Assembly: GCA_030686995.1 (NCBI GenBank)
Contig: CM060709.1
Span: 16,831,360 to 16,895,359 of the forward strand
Origin: Artemisia argyi
Taxonomy: Eukaryota > Streptophyta > Magnoliopsida > Asterales > Asteraceae
Direction of reading: 5' to 3'
Length of the DNA stretch: 64,000 bases
A program made the position numbers and the translations under genes. How positions within the stretch are numbered: position 1 is the first letter of the stretch; every line of letters begins with the position of its first letter. This document shows, piece after piece, positions 22,523 through 35,753 of the stretch. The notes beneath the pieces were generated by a model. That model was not told the DNA's origin. It saw only the letters and a program-made list of their open reading frames with translations, and ran no database searches.

Positions 22523-23608
22523 ATGGCCTCCCATACGCCTGATGCTGTTGAGGATATTCTTACTACACCGGTATTGCCAGCACAGTTCACCATGGCTCCT
22601 GATGACCCTTACCAGGTTTCCATGCATGCAGCTACTGTGACACCGACAGGTTCTATTTCAGCACCACCTGCTGCATCTACGCAGGGACCCTCATCTTCTC
22701 TAGGGCTCCCTGGTACATCGATGCAGCTTACTCTTCATCAGGATTTGGCTCGTGTGGCTCCACGTTTTGCCCACCGAGCTACGGCACATATGTCGGTACG
22801 CCCTACTTCACCACCTTTACAGATTGATGCTCACTCTCTTCTGTCTGAGGTGCCACCTGCATCATTGCGTCGTCGTCCTAGATCACCTACCCCTTCACCA
22901 CATGGTTCACCTGTTAGGAGACGACGATTGATGATGTACTCTTCCGATGAGGAGGAGGAGGAGGAGTACGAAGGTGAGGATGAGGCTGATGACCCTCAGG
23001 AGGCTGAGCAGGGTGATGATGATGACCCTGAGGAGGAGGATGACCCTCAAGAGGAGGAGATGCCTGATAATGATGATTTGATTATGCCGCCAGCATAGGC
23101 TGAGGAGCCTGATTCACTTATACATCCGATTGAGCCTGATTCACCTGATCATCCATTTTTGTTTGAGTTGCCACCTGTTAGTCCCGTTGAGTCGGATGCA
23201 CCTTCTGAGGTTTCTGCTGAGCATGCAGAGTTAGGTGAGATTGGTAGGTTATGGACTCAGATTACAGATCTTGGTGAGAGAGTTACACGCATATTTGATC
23301 GACTTGAGAGGGTTATTGGAGAGTTCATAGCGGATCTGAGAGTTGATATGACTGTGGTTGTGGGCAGGACTACTGAGATGAGGCGAGGTTTGATGGAGAT
23401 TCACGAGCATATCGATAGTTTACAGCGAGGTTTTGTTATAGCTCGAGAGGCCGACCGCAGGTTATGGCAAAGGAATGCCGAGCTGGAGAAGGAGGTGGCT
23501 GACCTCAAGAGAGACCGAGACACCCATAGTGTGGAGTTAGGATCATTATGGAGAGATCTTGATGGCTTGAGGCAGGAGTTGAGGAACCTCCGCCAGCAGC
23601 GTGGCTAG
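22523..23608 (+). pseudogene. extra ORF upstream of gag in the Tekay-like element, one internal stop
   Basis: ATG at 22523 opens a frame that runs to 23608 with a single TAG at 23096-23098. With that stop read through it would be about 361 residues. Parts: a Pro/Thr/Ala-rich N-terminus; basic RRRPRSPTPSPHGSPVRRRR; an acidic Glu/Asp block (about residues 145-190); then a heptad-like coiled coil (RLWTQITDLGERVTRIFDRL; ELEKEVADLKRDRDTHSVEL). It ends 356 bp before the gag ATG in the same frame class. It matches no retroelement domain known to me and is not part of the standard gag-pol set. The long conserved frame argues it was once translated. Function unknown. Confidence 0.6.
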
Positions 23609-23964
23609 ACGTTTGAGCTATGTTTTCTTGTTGCTTTCTTAACCGAGGAATGTTCGGTTAGAAAAGCTAGTTATCTTGTTTTGATGTATTTTCCGTTGAT
23701 TACTCGTCTCGTTGGAACGATTTTTATCCTTGTGTTTTCGGTAGTTGGAATGATGTTGGATCCTTATTGTATGGTTGATGGTTATTAATATATGGTATTA
23801 TGTGGCTTTTGGATATTATGGAAATTGAGTTCCTATTCGCCTTATTGATGTCTTGTGGTGTATTGTTGATATTCTTTCCATGACTTGGCTTCGTTGATTT
23901 AATTCTTGTTGAGCATATATAAGTTCTATCAGAGACTCACGAACTTGTATGATGTTTCAGATCA
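23609..23964. other. leader between extra ORF and gag
   Basis: T-rich, non-coding. A possible 3' splice site, ATGTTTCAG, lies just before the gag ATG (about 23952-23960), so gag might be expressed from a spliced message. Confidence 0.4.
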
Positions 23965-24755
23965 ATGGCCCCACGAAGAAACCCTATTAGAGCTACCAGA
24001 ACTGGACCTGCAACGACTACCCCTGGTCGTCGAGGACGCCGTCCTACTCGAAATGTTGAGACCCCTACTCCTGATAACCTGGACACTAATAACCGCAACA
24101 ACACGAATCAAAATGTTGATGTTCAGGGAGACAATGATCATGTTCCACTTAATGCGCCTACTGTGGATCAAGCAGTGGTCAATCAACTTGTGGAGCAACG
24201 AGTTGCTGAGCTACTAGCTGAGTCAAATCATTCCAACAATTCTGCTGGAGCATTTCCACCTGTTCGTGCTAACAGATGTCACTACAAGGAGTTTAAGATT
24301 TGTGGACCTATTGAGTTTGGTGGAACTGAAGGAGTGGTTTACTTGGTTAGGTGGATTGAGAAGACTGAGTCAGTGTTTAATGTCAGTGGTTGTGCGGAGA
24401 ATGCGAAGGTAAAGTTTGCTTCTTTTACTTTCAAGGATGAAGCTTTAACTTGGTGGAACAATTACCATAACTCGGTTGGGAGTGATGTGGCTTATGCTAT
24501 GACTTGGGAGCAATTTAAGTCTTTGCTGATTCAGACTTACTGCCCAAGGAATGAGATTAAGAAGCTGGAGATTGAGTTCTGGAACCATAAGGTGAAAGGT
24601 ACCGATATGGCAACTTACAATCGCCGTTATCGAGAGTTAGCCCTACTTTGTCCCGATATGGTTAGGACTGAGACTCAAAGGATTGAGAGGTATACCGATG
24701 GGTTACCGGTAGCTACCAGGAATGATGTGATTTCTGCTAAGCCTGCAAGCATTCA

Positions 24756-27700
24756 TGTAACAATTCGCATTTTCAGGTTAATTACTTTTCCTGGAAAATT
24801 TCACTATTCACTTTTACTATTCATTTTTCCCGAAATTTTCCCGAAATTTGATTTTTGTTTCTTGGCCTCGAGTGATAAATCATTTCCATGGCAAATTAAA
24901 AGTTTGACATTCATAAGCTCATTTTCGTGAAAGTTATTAAGGAATTACACGGAATTACACGTTTTAGGGTAAAACGTCATTCAAAAATTCTACGCACAAC
25001 GAAACTCGACCGCGTTAAGTGACCCCGCATCAGAAAAATGTTTGACACACTCATGATTTATTTGAGAATTAATCGTGACTGAGAAAAACATGACCAAAAT
25101 AAGTCTCGGCCGTGAAAAACTGGAATTTTCAGTTTTAAGCGTTTTTACTCAGCCATAACCTTAGCCTATACCTGCACCGCGTTTCTAATATGATTTGAGT
25201 TTTCAACTTATTAGAAAGAGTCAACATATTTTTCCCTCCTCCTTTGACCAAAAATCATTCCTTGATTTTATAAGTCATTCCTTGATTTTTAGGCTTACGG
25301 TTTGATGTCTAAAAGACATTTAATACCAACCGACACTAAACTGAGCCCAGTCTAAACATTATAAGTCATTTTAAATCATTTTTATCCTATTAGAAAAGTA
25401 ACATGTTACTTTTCTCAATTTTACGCAATATTCGTATATTTTACGTATTACTCGTTTTAGACCCGTGTTTCCAGTATTAGCAGGGTTTTACCACCCAAAT
25501 GGAACCTACCACTTATTTTATATTTTATTATGGAGTATTTTGACATGTTTAACCATTCTTCCAAGTTTCGTATTTTTACGATACCCGGTTTTACGTTTCG
25601 TGGCTTAATCATTTACGGTTAGCATTCTACAGAGCCAAAACTATCAATATAACTTGGATAATATCTTCCAAAGTCCAACCCTTCCTCCCCAAGATATGCA
25701 AACCGCCTCTAGGGGGGGGATTCACACTAGGTGGCTTGATCTCATGCTAGGAGGCCTTGGATTCATCCATGTGTTATACTTGGTCTCCAAGGTTGGACTA
25801 GTCAACTAAACTAACCTCCTCAAGACCCTTTATAAGCCCCCTCCCCCTCCTATTTCGTTCACCACCATAACATACACAAACATCATCTCCTTAGCTCATT
25901 TTCTTCCAAATTCTAGCAAGATTCAAGAGCAAGTTCAAGGTAGAAACCCTAGTTTGATCTTAGGTTATCAAAACACTTCCATAACCTCATATACTTGGTG
26001 ATTTCTCTTGAGTTTGAATCCACTCAAGTCACCTCAACTTTGATCATCTCTCTTTCAAGATTACAAGAGTAGAAAGATTGCATAAAGTGAAGTGGGTTGA
26101 AGCAAGTCTATCAAAGTCCTATCCTTACTAGTTACTTCCTTTCTTATTTGAAAGCCAAAAGTTGTAAGCCAAACCCTAACATGCTTCTTGTTAAATAATC
26201 ATGTTCATATTATTTACATATTATTCTTGCTATATTATGTCTTGTATTCATGTCCATGATGTATAAAAATGAGTAAAAGTTATTGTTATTGATTGTTAAG
26301 ACAAGTTATTAAAACAAGTAAACTAGTGACTTTCTTGGTATAACCTGATCAAAATGGTAAAATTATGATATTGGGTCATTACATATTGTAGTAGAGGACC
26401 TAACAAGGAAAACATAGCAATTTGAACCACCTAAAACGAGTATACGAGTCAAAAGTTATGACGATTTGAAGTTACCAAAACTTTGCGACAAAGCTGCCAA
26501 AACTTTCTGTTACTGAAACTTTAAACACGCAAAAAGAGGCATTTATTGTCCGTTTCATGAAAAAGTTAAAACACAAAAGTTGTCCGAAATCACGTTTTCG
26601 TTCAGGTTTAAAGAAGCTCGAGCCCTGAAAACGCTTTCTGAGTGATAATTTTTTTCAAAATCTTAACAGCCCATTTTAGACCAAAGTCACTATATTATAG
26701 TTATGATTTACTAAGACCAAGAGGTCTTATGACCTATACTCAAGACCACCACCATGGCTAGAGCCAAGGTTGAAATCTCATGACTATGGAGCAATGACCA
26801 AAGGTCATGGCAAGGCCATGACTTAATGACCATACAAACTTACTTAGGCGAAAACATGAAACAAGGAATTGGCGACAACTTGAACAAGCAATTTGGATCT
26901 ACTTCACCTAAAAGGAACCATGAGATATTACAAAGAAAAATGGTCATACAAGACTTATGAAACTTACCCTAATAACAATCTTCATGTAATAATAAACTTT
27001 CCTAAGTTTATTCAAATATCGGACACGTAACTTTTCGGATAGAAACTTATATCTATATATTTTATCAACTACTACAATAGTAGGGAGCCTCATGTGAGGA
27101 GTTCATTATGTAAGCCGTCGAGATGAGTTGTGGATTTACGAATTAAAGTGTCCTGGCTCCTCGAACGCTTACTAACATGACTTCTTAATTATGTCGGCCC
27201 GAACGGTAGTAAACGATATATAAAACATACATGTTTCATGAATCATTACTTTCAAAGATTTACACTATACATCATACCACATCATGGACTAAATGCAAGA
27301 TATATATATATATAGGCACTACTTCATATTCTTTACTCCGATCCTAAGTCGCAACATTCGATTATAGATTGCTCGTAGAAACCTTCACGATTCAACCGTT
27401 ACATTCATTACTTGCTATCTTACTTAAGGTGAGTTCATAGCCCCATTTTCCATTACTTAATTGTTTTACAAACCCTTGGGGGGAATACATGTTATTTTAA
27501 CCGAACACAATGCTTTCAAATTGTATGCTTGCCTGATTGTTTTATTATCACTAAGTACCAGCCTTGCTAAACCGAGATTCCTTATTATGAACCATTTAAT
27601 CACTAGCAATAGTGAGCGCGAATATTGTGAATAGGCCTATTGGGATTGACGAATCCTATTTGTATTGACTAAGTTCAAACAAATGCACTAATATTTGAGA

Positions 27701-28218
27701 TTTACGTATGTTAGCAAAGTACCTACCGGGATAAATCTGCCGATCGATATTGGTACACGTTAACGTTTTGGTGTCATAAGCTTAGTGTATAATACATTTT
27801 ATGGGTGTACAATAACGTAGCCTACCTGTTTTGTTTTCCAAACATTGGTGTGAGTCTACAGCTCACACTACCAACATATTGTGTTCAAACATTAAACAAA
27901 CTCTATGAATATCACTCAACCTTTGTGTTGACCTCTCAAGCATGTATTTCAGGTTCATGACGATCAAGGATGGCACGGAATGGCACGGATACTCAAGAGG
28001 GCTATTAATTTTATTATCATTCAAAAACTCATTTAATGTGATTTGTAAACATGGAACCATTTGGGACCTCATTTTGTAATCTCTGATATTTATACAATTT
28101 GAATGATAAATCTTTTAAAACGACTCAATTGGAGTTCGTTTTCTATTATTGTGACTATTGTGCCGTCGAGTAACACCCAGTTTGACTTCCGCTGCAACCA
28201 TGAATTGGGGGTGTTACA
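24756..28218 (+). mobile_element. solo LTR (3,463 bp) of a related gypsy element
   Basis: Begins TGTAACA and ends TGTTACA, a perfect 7-bp terminal inverted repeat. TSD ATTCA at 24751-24755 and 28219-28223. No PBS, gag or pol inside, so it is a solo LTR left by LTR-LTR recombination. It is not the host element's own LTR, but shares the motif GGTGAG(T)TCATAGCCCCA (27428-27445) and the TGTTACA end. It has a promoter-like TATA at about 25829. Confidence 0.92.
25829..25836 (+). promoter_or_regulatory. TATA box in solo LTR
   Basis: TTTATAAG followed by C-rich sequence and CACCACCATAACATAC; a typical LTR core promoter about 1.07 kb from the LTR start. Confidence 0.5.
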
Positions 28219-28455
28219 ATTCACGAGGCAATTACTATTGCTCAACAATTGATGGACTCGTTGGCATTGGAAGAAGCTGAGAAAGATAAGAATGGAAAGA
28301 GGAAGAGGGATAATCACTCTAAGGGTAATGATCGTCGAAATAAGTGACAAAAAACTACTAGAGCTTATGCCATGGGAGATGGAGACAAGAAGAACTACAA
28401 TGGAGATGCACGCAAGTGTAACCGATGCTATAGGAATCATTCTGGATGATGTACT

Positions 28456-30168
28456 GTGAAGTGTAAGAATTGCTCTAGGATGGGACACATAGCTAAGGAT
28501 TGTAGAGCTCGACCACTTGCTATGGTTCAAGCTGCTCCTGAAACTATGAGTAAGGCAAATGTTACTTGCTATGGATGTGGAAAGAAGGGACATTATAGGA
28601 ATGAGTGTAAGGAATCGTGGAACCAAGGAAATCAAGGATCGGGTGGTAATGGGTACAATAATGGAAACCGTGGAGCTGGAGGAAATCGTGGACGACAAGA
28701 TAATGGGGACCAACGTGTGGAAGCTGGAGCTGCTCATGGGAGAGTGTATGCACTAGGAAACGAGAGAGGAGAAGATCCGAACGTCGTCACTGGTACGTTC
28801 CTTCTCAATAATCGTTATGTTTCCATACTATTTGATACTGGTGCCGATAAGAGTTTTGTGTCCACTAAGTTTGCACCCTTACTAGAGAAACCCCCGATGG
28901 CCTTAGGAATTGGTTATGATGTAGAGTTAGCTAATGGGAATATAGAGAGGATTAGGACTATCATTCGCGGTTGCACGTCAAACTTTCTGAATCGTCCCTT
29001 CAACATAGATCTTCTACCCATCACATTAGGGAGTTTTGATGTTATTATTGGTATGGATTGGTTGTCGAAGTATCGTGCTCATATAATTTGCGATGAGAAA
29101 ATCGTGCGTGTGCCATACGGCAAGGAGATTCTGAACATACCAGGAGATAGAAAGGATTTGAGAGGCCCATCTAGATTAGCGGTCATATCTTGCACTAAAT
29201 TGCCGAAGCTAATGGAAAAAGGATGTTGCCTTTTCTTAGCTCAAATTTCTGAGAAAGGAGGGAAGGAGAAGAAGGAAAGGTGCATTGGAGATGTACCTAT
29301 AGTTCGTGATTTTTCGGATGTGTTTTCCGATGATTTGCCGGGAATTCCGCCTACTAGACAAGTGGAATTTCAAATTGGGTTGATACCTGGTGCTGCACCT
29401 GTAGCGCGAGCGCCTTATCATCTTGCACCTACTAAATTGGAAGAGTTTTCGAAGCAATTAGCGGAGTTAGCCGAAAAGGGATTCATAAGACCAAGTTCTT
29501 TGCCTTGGGGAGCCCCGGTCTTATTTGTGAAGAAGAAGGATGGATCGTTTCGCCTGTGTATTGATTATCGAGAGTTGAACAAGCTAACGGTGAAGAATAG
29601 ATACCCGTTACCGAGGATCGACGATTTGTTCGATCAGCTTCAAGGATCGAGTGTGTATTCGAAGATCGATTTGAGATCGGGATATCATCAGCTTCGAGTT
29701 CTCGAGGAAGATATTCCGAAGACGGCTTTCAGAACCCGTTACGGGCATTACGAGTTTCAGGTAATGCCGTTTGGGTTGACGAACGCACCGGCGGTATTCA
29801 TGGACCTCATGAATCGGGTGTGTAAGCCTTACTTAGATAAGTTTGTGATTGTGTTCATCGATGACATCCTGATTTATTCGAAGAGTGAGAAGGAGCATGA
29901 GGAGCATCTAAGACTTATCTTAGAATTGCTCAGGAAGGAGAAACTGTATGCCAAGTTTTCGAAATGTGAATTTTGGATTCCGACGGTACAATTTTTGGGT
30001 CATGTGATTGATAGACAAGGAGTTCATGTAGATCCCGCTAAGATTGAGGCAATAAAAGATTGGGCTGCACCTACGACCCCAACAGAAGTTCGTCAATTTT
30101 TGGGATTAGCCGGTTATTACCGAAGATTCATTGAGGGATTTTCGAAGATAGCAAAACCGTTGACCTAA
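28456..30168 (+). pseudogene. Tekay-like pol, part 1: zinc knuckles, protease, reverse transcriptase
   Basis: Two CCHC knuckles ([14 protein letters not shown] and [14 protein letters not shown]) lead into a Gly/Asn-rich linker. The aspartic protease has [10 protein letters not shown] (about 28829). RT runs from [20 protein letters not shown] through the catalytic [10 protein letters not shown] (about 29857) to the thumb ([20 protein letters not shown]). An in-frame TAA at 30166-30168 ends it at the RT/RNase H boundary. The frame is otherwise clean. Confidence 0.93.
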
Positions 30169-32127
30169 TTGACTCAAAAGAATGTTAAGTATAAATGGGG
30201 AGATAAGGAAGAGGAAGCATTTCAGTTACTTAAGAAAATGTTGTGTAGTGCTCCTATCTTGGCGTTACCTGAAGGTAACGAGGACTTCGTCGTCTATTGT
30301 GACGCTTCTCATAAAGGTTTGGGAGCTGTGTTAATGCAACGAGAGAAAGTGATAGCTTATGCTTCCCGAAAGCTCAAGAAGCACGAGAAAAACTACACCA
30401 CTCATGATTTGGAGTTAGGTGCTGTGGTTTTTGCTTTGAGGATATGGAGACATTACTTATATGGAACCAAGTGTGTAGTGTTTACTGACCACAAAAGTCT
30501 GCAACACATTTTGAACCAAAAAGAGCTCAACATGAGACAGCGACGTTGGATTGAGTTGCTAAGCGATTATGATTGTGAAATTCGTTACCATCCTGGTAAA
30601 GCAAACGTTGTTGCTGATGCTCTTAGTCGAAAGGAGAGAATTCCACCGTTACGAGTTAGGTCATTAGGAATGACTATCGTATCGCCATTACTGTCTCAAA
30701 TATCGGAAGCTCAAACGGAAGCGTTGAAAGCAGAAAATCGACCTGCTGAGAACATATTTGGGATGGCAGAAAATGAGAAGGGATTTGCTAAGCGTTCTGA
30801 TGGAGTATTATGTTTTGGAGAGCGAAGTTGGGTACCATTGTATGGAGGAATTCGAGAGTTGATTATGCATGAGTCGCATAAGTCAAGATACTCTATTCAT
30901 CCTGGGTCTGACAAGATGTACCAGGATTTGAAAAAGTTATATTGGTGGCAAAATATGAAGGCGGATATAGCGTTGCATGTTAGTAAGTGTTTGACGTGCT
31001 CTAAGGTTAAGGCAGAACACCAAAGACCGCCAGGATTGTTGACACAGCCAGAACTCCCGGTATGGAAATGGGAGCGGATTACGATGGACTTTATTACGAA
31101 ATTACCAAAGACAGCTAGCGGTTGCGACGCTATATGGGTAATTGTGTATCGTTTGACTAAGTCCGCTCATTTCCTGGCAATTAGTGAAGATGATAGTGTG
31201 GATAAAATTGTGAGGTTGTATGTGAAGGAGATTGTTTCTCGTCATGGAGCTCCGATATCGATTATTTCTGATCGCGACAGCCGCTTCACGTCAGCATTGT
31301 GGCGATCACTTCAAACCGCTTTGGGGACGAGACTTGAGATGAGTACTGCATATCACCCCCAAACCGATGGTCAAAGTGAGAGAACTATTCAGACTTTGGA
31401 GGATATGCTTCGTGCATGTATCATAGACTTTGGTAAAGGCTGGGAGAAATATCTACCCCTTGCGGAGTTCTCCTACAACAATAGCTACCACACAAGTCTT
31501 AAGGCTGCACCATTTGAAGCTTTGTATGGTCGTAAATGTCATTCACCTATTGGTTGGGCAGAAGTTGGAGATAGCCAACTCACAGGCCCTGAGCTTATTT
31601 TGGAAACTACTGAGAAGGTAACGCAAATTCGAGATCGACTGCAAGCAGCTAGAGATAGGCAGAAAAGCTATGCCGATCAGAGGCGTAAACCCCTAGAATT
31701 CCAGGTTGGAGACAAAGTGATGTTGAAAGTCTTGCCTTGGAAGGGTGTGATACGTTTTGGGAAACGTGGGAAACTGAATCCCCGCTACATTGGACCATTT
31801 CTTATTTTGGAAAGAATTGGGCCCGTAGCTTATCGTTTGGAATTACCAATGGAATTGAGTAAAGTTCATGATGTGTTTCATGTTAGCAATCTGAAGAAAT
31901 GTCTTTCGGAGGAAACGCCAGTTATACCAATCAAGGATATTCGTGTGGATGAGAGTTTGAATTTTGTGGAAGAGCCGATTGAGATAATGGATAGAGAGAT
32001 CAAACGACTTAAGAGAAGTCGCATCCCGCTCATCAAAGTTCGTTGGAATTCGCGGCATGGACCAGAATTCACGTGGGAACGTGAGGATGAGTTTCGAAAG
32101 AGATATCCGAAGCTTTTTACTTCGTAG
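30169..32127 (+). pseudogene. Tekay-like pol, part 2: RNase H, integrase, chromodomain
   Basis: Continues in the same frame after the stop at 30166. RNase H has [15 protein letters not shown] and [15 protein letters not shown]. The integrase zinc site spans [10 protein letters not shown] to CLTCSK. The catalytic D, D and E lie in TMDFIT (about 31084), SDRDSRF (about 31269) and GQSERTIQ (about 31372). Y replaces the usual D in [10 protein letters not shown]. The last ~50 residues ([16 protein letters not shown]...FTWERE) form the chromodomain, thought to guide insertion to modified chromatin. Ends at 32127, 52 bp before the 3' LTR. Confidence 0.93.
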
Positions 32128-32166
32128 ATGGATTGTTCCGAGAGAAACCCGGGACGGGTTTCTTCT

Positions 32167-32179
32167 GAGGCTGGGAGGA
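32167..32179 (+). promoter_or_regulatory. polypurine tract of Tekay-like element
   Basis: GAGGCTGGGAGGA immediately before the 3' LTR. A small hairpin, GAAACCC-GGGAC-GGGTTTC (32144-32162), sits just upstream. Confidence 0.65.
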
Positions 32180-33809
32180 TGTGACTACTGGCAAAATAGG
32201 GAGCCATTTTGATAAACCCGCATTACATTAAAATTATAAATTTGGAATTTTTGAAAGTTTATTTTGACGAGATGTTTTATGAACGTTGGTACGTGATTTT
32301 TAATCGTACGATATTTATGGGAATCGATTATTTATTTATGGTTTGATTTGGTTCGTTCGCGATGATTTATTTTAAGATCGTTATTTTTGGCACTACATCG
32401 ACTCCGGCACTAGGTTAACCTAACAATTTTTAATTATATTTTATGGTTGGATCGGATATTATTATTTTTGGAACGGGTTCGGTTTGAAAGACATTTGGTT
32501 ATTTGAGTGTCGGGTTTGGTCCGTGTATTGACACCGGGCTACTCAAACCCGTTACACTCCTCACATTTATTATTATTATTATCAAATTTTTTTTTTCTTT
32601 TGAGTAAACCTAAAATCGTCCTTGTGTGAACCGAATCCCACAAACACACCTTCACCCTCACCACTTTATTTCTCTCTCTCTCTTCTTTGAAACATAACCA
32701 CCACCGTACCCTTATTTCCACCGTAGCGCCGCCACCGCCACTCTCCCACTAAAAACAACACCACCAACTTCACCATCTTTTCGCGATCTATCTTTTGGTA
32801 CTAACCACGCGCGAATTGGACCACCCTAACACCTATTTCGAATTTAATCCTCACGAGTTCATCACCACTTTTTAGTATTTCTTGAAGGTCTCTTCGATTT
32901 GGCTTTGGTTTTGAAGGTAGGTCGAGTTTTTGACTCGAGTTGTGGGTTTGAGCCGCGACCTTGGGTCACGGATTTCTTGATCTTTTCGGGTTTTATGATT
33001 TTTGATACATGAATCAAGGGGGTTTTGATAATAATGAGTTAAATGGAGGTTTGGTATCCGGGTGATGAATTTTCCGATGGGTCGAGCCACGACCGAGAGC
33101 TAATTCTCTCGGTTTGGGTGGTTTTGGGTCGATTTCTTGACCTTTGATGTATATATTTGATCTTGGTGCCATTTGTGATGTTTGGTTTGCTCTCGGTTAT
33201 GTTTGGTCGACCGATTTGGTCATTTGGTTTCTTGGTCGACACCCCCAAGGGGGGCTGTTTTGGTTCGGTTGAGCTCGAAGGCTAGCCGAGACCCATGGGT
33301 CTCGGGTGTGGCTTCCGTTTCATGTTTCGAGCATATGTTGACCCGGGTTGACTTGGTAACTCAACCCGTAACTTGCTTGGTTTTTGGACAATATCTTACT
33401 TGTTGTTTTATTATTTATGTTTTGTTGTGATTGGGATGTTGGACATTTGTATATTATTCGGACTTGATGTGGTATTTCTTGATTTCGGGTTATTATTGGA
33501 GTTGTGTTGACGAGTATGGAATTGGGGACCGATTGTGAGACGGTCGATTAGATGACGGAGATAGGTTAGTTGGGTGCCGTAGTCGGACCCTCATGTTGTA
33601 GCACGTGGTATTGGGATTGATTTGGGCGGAGTTGATTTATTATTGTGACTTGATTCTTATTATTTGGACTTGGACTATGAGCCGAGAATCATGACTCGGA
33701 CATGTGACCAAATTCTATGACTCGATAAACATTTATAATTCAATATTAAAAATAATACTCGTAATACTATTATTAAGAATATAATCGTTTACATACGTAT
33801 ATAGACGTG

Positions 33810-33906
<97 letters not shown>

Positions 33907-35753
33907 GCGTATATTAATAATAATACGATCACGAGTAAATGTATAATAATATAACGATAGTTATTATACTATGCAAATAGTGTAATAAATGTCGAAATAT
34001 TGTTATAAATAATAACTATAAATAATAAGTCGGGTGAATAATAATTAAAACGTGATTTTTATAAATTTAGAAACTTATCGAGTTATACGAGTTGTGGTTC
34101 TTTAAAGTCCAAGTGGGCTTTATATTGTGACTCTTGTATTGTCACGGATATATGACGATTAATATAAACATTTTATATATCAAGTGACTTATTCTAGATC
34201 GAGTTATTTGACGATATAAAATGAGTATATTAATTGGCATCGTATCCCACGACGCCCATAGGTTGTGGTATATGTTTTAGGGTAATAAATTACTATGTAT
34301 CTCGTGGAATTTGGCCGATTCGACGATATAGATAGGGAATTTATTGGACTACGATATATACCAAATAGGATTCTTTGTGCAATGTGCTTTAGGTTGGGTA
34401 GAATCTTGGAACGATATATTACGTAAATAAATATGGGAGATTACCAAATCGACGGATTTGATAAGCTTCGATAATTATTTAAATAATATGTTGGGCTAAC
34501 ATTAGACCTATAATTGGTTTATTTATTTCGTTGTTATGGCTTTTTGGTTTGAGTTTTGTCGACCCTCCACCCATATGGATACCAAACGTCAAATTTCAAA
34601 TTAATATGAAGTTAATTCGAGAAATGGATATTTTTGGAAAGTAAAATGGAATACGTTCGGCAATGGGAATATTCTATTTTGAGGAAATGATTTCTGAACG
34701 AGTTTGATATTGTTAGGAAGCGCCGAGTCTGTAGTCGCCGTTACGTGAGTTGCTTGAGATTACTTACGTCTTTCTTCTATCGTTTCTTTTGAGGATTTGC
34801 TGGACTTGAGGTGAGTCATAGCCCCACTTTTTACTCTTGAACTTTGTTTTCAATACTTGGGGTGAGAAACGTGCAAATGTTTTATGTGGACTATTATCGC
34901 TTTTTGATTTCAAAACTTGCTATGCTTATAGAACTAGGTAGAGCGAGGCCTAGACATGAGCTAGGTAAGCTATTGATTTGGTTATTGAGCGAGGCCTAGA
35001 CTTGAGCTAGGTAAGCTATTGATTTGGTTGTTGAGCGAGACCTAGTCCCGAACTAGGTAAGCTATTGAATTGGTTATAGAGCGAGGCCTAGCCTAGAGCT
35101 AGGTAAGCTAAACAACGAGGCCTAGACTAGATCTAGGTAAGTTGAACATGTCGTGTCCTTACGAATGTTGGGTATGTCGTATCCTTACGCATACATATTG
35201 AGCGAGGCCTAGACTAGATCTAGGTAAGCTATTGGATTGATTATAGAGCGAGGCCTAGACTTGATCTAGGTAAGCTATTGATTGGATTGATTTGAGCTAT
35301 AGCATGCACCTATAGGGATGATTTGAATTGGTTGGATTATTTTGGTTGGATGATTGAGCCCTAGTCCAGCTAGCAAGCGTTTTGCGTGTATGTCCACTAT
35401 ATTGAATTATGAATTTAAACCTATGATCTCACCAGCGAAAGCTGACTTTTAGCACGTTTTCTCAGGTAATTAAGTGATGCTCTATGGATGCCTGGGATTG
35501 GAGGCTTGGCATTGGCACCGGTTATGGATCTATATTTCTAAAACTCTGATAACTATTGTGAACCTATTTTTTTTCTTTTGGGCCTTACTTTGGATAATTG
35601 TTGGGATAAATGTAAACTTTAAAACCCGTTTTGGTTGCGTTTTTCCTATGTTTACTTTATCTCGTTCTTTCATGACTTTGAATGGATACCAATCCCCGTA
35701 GCACCCCGAAAGCTTGTGAGTCTTCCGTTGTATCAAATTTTGGGGGTGTTACA
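32180..35753 (+). repeat. 3' LTR of Tekay-like element (3,574 bp)
   Basis: TGTGACTACTGGC...GGGGGTGTTACA. Same order of (TA)n, GGTGAGTCATAGCCCCA (34810-34826) and 46-bp array (34932-35285) as the 5' LTR, but with a single copy of the 211-bp unit and a longer TA tract. Confidence 0.94.
33812..33902. repeat. (TA)n microsatellite in 3' LTR
   Basis: About 45 TA units. Confidence 0.95.

Larger units (their letters stand above)
23965..28455 (+). pseudogene. gag of Tekay-like element, split by a solo LTR
   Basis: ATG at 23965. Basic N-terminus (MAPRRNPIRATRTGP), then the retrotransposon gag domain (FKICGPIEFGGTEGVVYLVR; LTWWNNY; EFWNHKVKGTDMATYNRRYR). At 24755 the frame is interrupted by the solo LTR (24756-28218). 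It resumes at 28219 in register: the host reads ..KPASIH across the left edge and IHEAITIAQQL on the right. After the insertion there are TGA stops at 28345-28347 and 28447-28449, then the zinc knuckles. Gag forms the particle; in this copy it cannot be made full length. Confidence 0.88.
18316..35753 (+). mobile_element. Ty3/gypsy chromovirus, Tekay-like, full length with nested solo LTR
   Basis: LTRs 18316-22092 and 32180-35753, both TGTGAC...TGTTACA. TSD CATAC at 18311-18315 and 35754-35758. PBS matches initiator tRNA-Met. Order: extra 5' ORF, gag, protease, RT, RNase H, integrase, chromodomain. The C-terminal chromodomain and long LTRs indicate the Tekay/Del clade. By eye there are about ten differences in the first ~360 bp of the LTRs (2-3 %), so the insertion is fairly recent. 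Gag-pol has three nonsense codons and a solo-LTR insertion, so it is dead. It split a MULE-1 transposase exon. Confidence 0.95.

Noticed and set aside
28090..28737. 215-codon minus ORF rich in Ser/Ile
   Set aside because: Antisense to the gag knuckle region of the Tekay-like element; no independent support.
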